In this document: positions 62,491 through 64,000 of the stretch, piece after piece | How the letters are laid out: each line of letters begins with the position of its first letter | Numbering within the stretch: the first letter of the stretch is position 1 | Assembly: GCA_902767775.1 (NCBI GenBank) | Contig: CACXIP010000031.1 | Coordinates: 1-64,000, forward strand | Length of the DNA stretch: 64,000 nt | DNA from: an uncultured Prevotellaceae bacterium | Lineage (GTDB): Bacteria > Bacteroidota > Bacteroidia > Bacteroidales > Bacteroidaceae | Direction: 5' to 3' | Position numbers and translations under genes: made by a program | Notes under the pieces: model-generated | Told to the model about the DNA's origin: nothing | The model's database searches: none | Seen by the model: only the letters and a program-made list of their open reading frames with translations

Positions 62491-63270
62491 TTATTTCTTT
62501 TTCTTCTCAAAATAATACTGTCCCTTATGTTTGGTGCGGCTTCCATATTCAATAGCCCTTGCAGGACAGTGATGGTAGCAGGCTAAGCAGCTCAGGCAGT
62601 GCCCGTTGCGCTGCCATTCAGGCAGATGCTCGTTCATGATGATGTTGGCGGTGGGACATGAGCGGGCGCATTGTCCGCAGCCCGTACAACGGTTCTTGTC
62701 CACCTTGAATGGCTTGTCGGTAAGGAGCCATCGCTTGAAAGCGCCGCCGAGCAACCTGCTGTTGATGCGGGGCCAGTGGCTGAGGTGGAGATGCCGCTCT
62801 CCGCACAGACGTCGGCTGATCATGCCGATATATTCATTCAGGTCGGCTTCGGCCTGATGCTTTTTCTCTTCCTCTCTTTTTGGCTTGTCGACATCCATGA
62901 AGGGAAGTCCCACATAGGTCTCAGGCATCTGGAGTGAGAACTCGCTGTCGAGGGTGAGTCCGGTGTGGCTGAGGTCGGCAGAGAGGATGTCCATGGTCTC
63001 ACCGATGTCGTCGCCTGCTGTGCAGAGAGCCCAACAGTAGTGCGTGCCAGAGCCGACTACCCGAAGCCGCTGCACGAAATCTCTCACCAAGACTGGCGGC
63101 CGCCATCCGTGAACAGGGAAGCAGAAACCGATTCGCTCATTCTGCTGGGGTGTGCAGAGGTGTTCCTGCCCGCTCAGGGAGGTGATGTCAATTAGTGGTT
63201 CGCCGACCGCCTCGCTGATGGCACGTGCTGCCCAAAGGGTGTTTCCTGTGCATGAGAGATAGTATATCAC
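62491..63270 (-). CDS. Flavodoxin-ferredoxin (EFR1-family) protein
   Basis: The 259-residue cytoplasmic protein has an N-terminal flavodoxin-like segment (IYYLSCTGNTLWAARA; note the Cys where many have Gly). A bacterial two-cluster ferredoxin domain follows, with CTGCGQCARSCP and CLSCLACYHHCP. Such EFR1 proteins may serve in electron transfer, but partners are unknown. It is 15 bp upstream of the M6 gene. The promoter box ends only 5 bp before its ATG, which suggests a leaderless or nearly leaderless transcript. Confidence 0.88.
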   Translation of the reverse strand: MIYYLSCTGNTLWAARAISEAVGEPLIDITSLSGQEHLCTPQQNERIGFCFPVHGWRPPVLVRDFVQRLRVVGSGTHYCWALCTAGDDIGETMDILSADLSHTGLTLDSEFSLQMPETYVGLPFMDVDKPKREEEKKHQAEADLNEYIGMISRRLCGERHLHLSHWPRINSRLLGGAFKRWLLTDKPFKVDKNRCTGCGQCARSCPTANIIMNEHLPEWQRNGHCLSCLACYHHCPARAIEYGSRTKHKGQYYFEKKKK

Positions 63271-63274
63271 GGTG

Positions 63275-63305
63275 CAAAAATACGACTATTTTCAAAAATA
63301 ATAAA
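63275..63305 (-). promoter_or_regulatory. Promoter TTTA-N19-TATTTTTG
   Basis: The -7 TATTTTTG (63275-63282) is perfect. The -33 TTTA (63302-63305) has one mismatch at a 19-bp spacer. The box is only 5 bp from the ATG. Confidence 0.65.
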
Positions 63306-63445
63306 ATGTTTGTGTCGCTTTTGATGTGTGAAAAAGATTTTTGGGCGCAAAAAGTTGCCCGTCTCTGATTTTTTGCGTAATATTGCCGAATCTTTCAAAA
63401 AAACTTTTTTAACTACTTCGTATTTAACATCTTTACATAAAGATA

Positions 63446-64000
63446 ATGAGACGGACATTAGCAGTAATCATATTGTTGACGGTGTTCATGGCCGCCAGCG
63501 CTCAGAGGAAAATGGCGGATTTCATTATCGCCATGCCCGATTCCGTGGTGCCTTATCTCAATAAAGTGAAGCGCACCGAGATGGTGGATTTCTATGGCAT
63601 GGGAGTCAAGGCCGAAACATTCAACTTGCTTGCCGAAGGTACTGTGCTCGACTCGCTCACGGCATCATATGCCAGCATCTCTCTCAATGAGAGTACTCGG
63701 ATGCAGTTGTCATTGCTCCCTGCAGAGAAGGGTGATACATTGCTTTGTGTTGTTCGAACTTGGCTGGGTGAGGCTCCTGAGTCGGCAGTGGAGTTCTATG
63801 ATATGGGATGGAGAAAGCTGGACGGAAGGAAGTATCTGGATGAGACCGTGCCGGCATCGCTTGTTGCCAGACCCGATACTATGGATGTGGAGCGTTATGA
63901 CAATCTGCTTAAACTGATTGACCCCATGATGGTGCAAGCGGTGCTCATTCCTGAACATCAAACTCTTTGTTTCTCTCTCTCCACACCAATGGTGAGCAAA
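63446..64000 (+). CDS. DUF3256 family secreted protein (partial, runs off the window)
   Basis: An ATG at 63446 opens a frame that is still open at base 64000, giving 185 visible residues. It begins with a signal peptide (RRTLAVIILLTVFMAASAQ), followed by ADFIIAMPDSVVPYLNK, the typical DUF3256 start, then a beta-rich body. DUF3256 is a Bacteroidota family of unknown function. It is divergent from the flavodoxin-ferredoxin gene. The C-terminus is outside the window. Confidence 0.85.
   Translation, partial: MRRTLAVIILLTVFMAASAQRKMADFIIAMPDSVVPYLNKVKRTEMVDFYGMGVKAETFNLLAEGTVLDSLTASYASISLNESTRMQLSLLPAEKGDTLLCVVRTWLGEAPESAVEFYDMGWRKLDGRKYLDETVPASLVARPDTMDVERYDNLLKLIDPMMVQAVLIPEHQTLCFSLSTPMVSK

Overview
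The window looks like chromosome from a Prevotella-type member of the Bacteroidales (Bacteroidota). The evidence is a SusC/SusD outer-membrane pair, PorT-type barrel and DUF4494/DUF3256/DUF5683 proteins, a thr operon that uses a phosphatase-superfamily homoserine kinase, the ParA-ParB-DUF5683-MltD-SpoT gene order, near absence of Shine-Dalgarno sites, and many copies of the Bacteroidetes promoter -7 box (TAnnTTTG, often with TTTG 19-21 bp upstream). L-fucose, arabinan and pectin genes suggest a gut or rumen habitat. I found 52 protein genes, one cut by the right edge, and no rRNA, tRNA, CRISPR array, IS element or prophage.

Layout. 0-5.2 kb (-): threonine operon thrA, homoserine kinase, thrC, ending in a terminator. 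5.3-9.9 kb (+): sugar cluster with an amidohydrolase, L-fucose isomerase, FucP-type permease and a RhaM-type mutarotase. 10-18 kb: barrel protein, FAD enzyme, secreted GH43-like protein, zinc peptidase, cytidylate-kinase-like protein, DUF3237 protein and an orphan PARG-like protein. 18-21.6 kb (+): pheT, yebC, TSCPD protein. 22.1-25.9 kb (+): a compact five-gene operon (Ycf46-like AAA ATPase, DUF2997, membrane-HhH protein, radical-SAM activase-like protein, DUF1257/Ycf35-like protein). This is the best candidate here for an undescribed system. 26-29.3 kb (+): lepA, a Crp/Fnr regulator, a 51-residue small protein and a tyrosine phosphatase. 29.3-38.5 kb (-): SH3-like secreted protein, two acyl-CoA synthetase paralogues, LolC/E-like permease, aminotransferase, GH127. 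38.9-43.8 kb: secreted metallopeptidase, alaS, LMW-PTP, MerR regulator. 44-50.8 kb (-): susD, susC, pectin methylesterase. 50.8-57.1 kb (-): spoT, mltD, DUF5683, parB, parA. 57.3-60.6 kb (+): surE, lpxB, DUF4494, yggS. 60.7-63.3 kb (-): M6 peptidase and flavodoxin-ferredoxin protein. The start of a DUF3256 gene runs off the right edge.

The non-coding DNA is informative. A 91-bp unit that carries a complete promoter is repeated three times upstream of the MerR gene. A diverged copy with the same architecture drives the GH127 gene. In both places a CACAGAG-type repeat lies beside it. A second array of promoter-like repeats lies upstream of mltD. Several other intergenic gaps consist of short period-7-to-9 repeats or C-runs.
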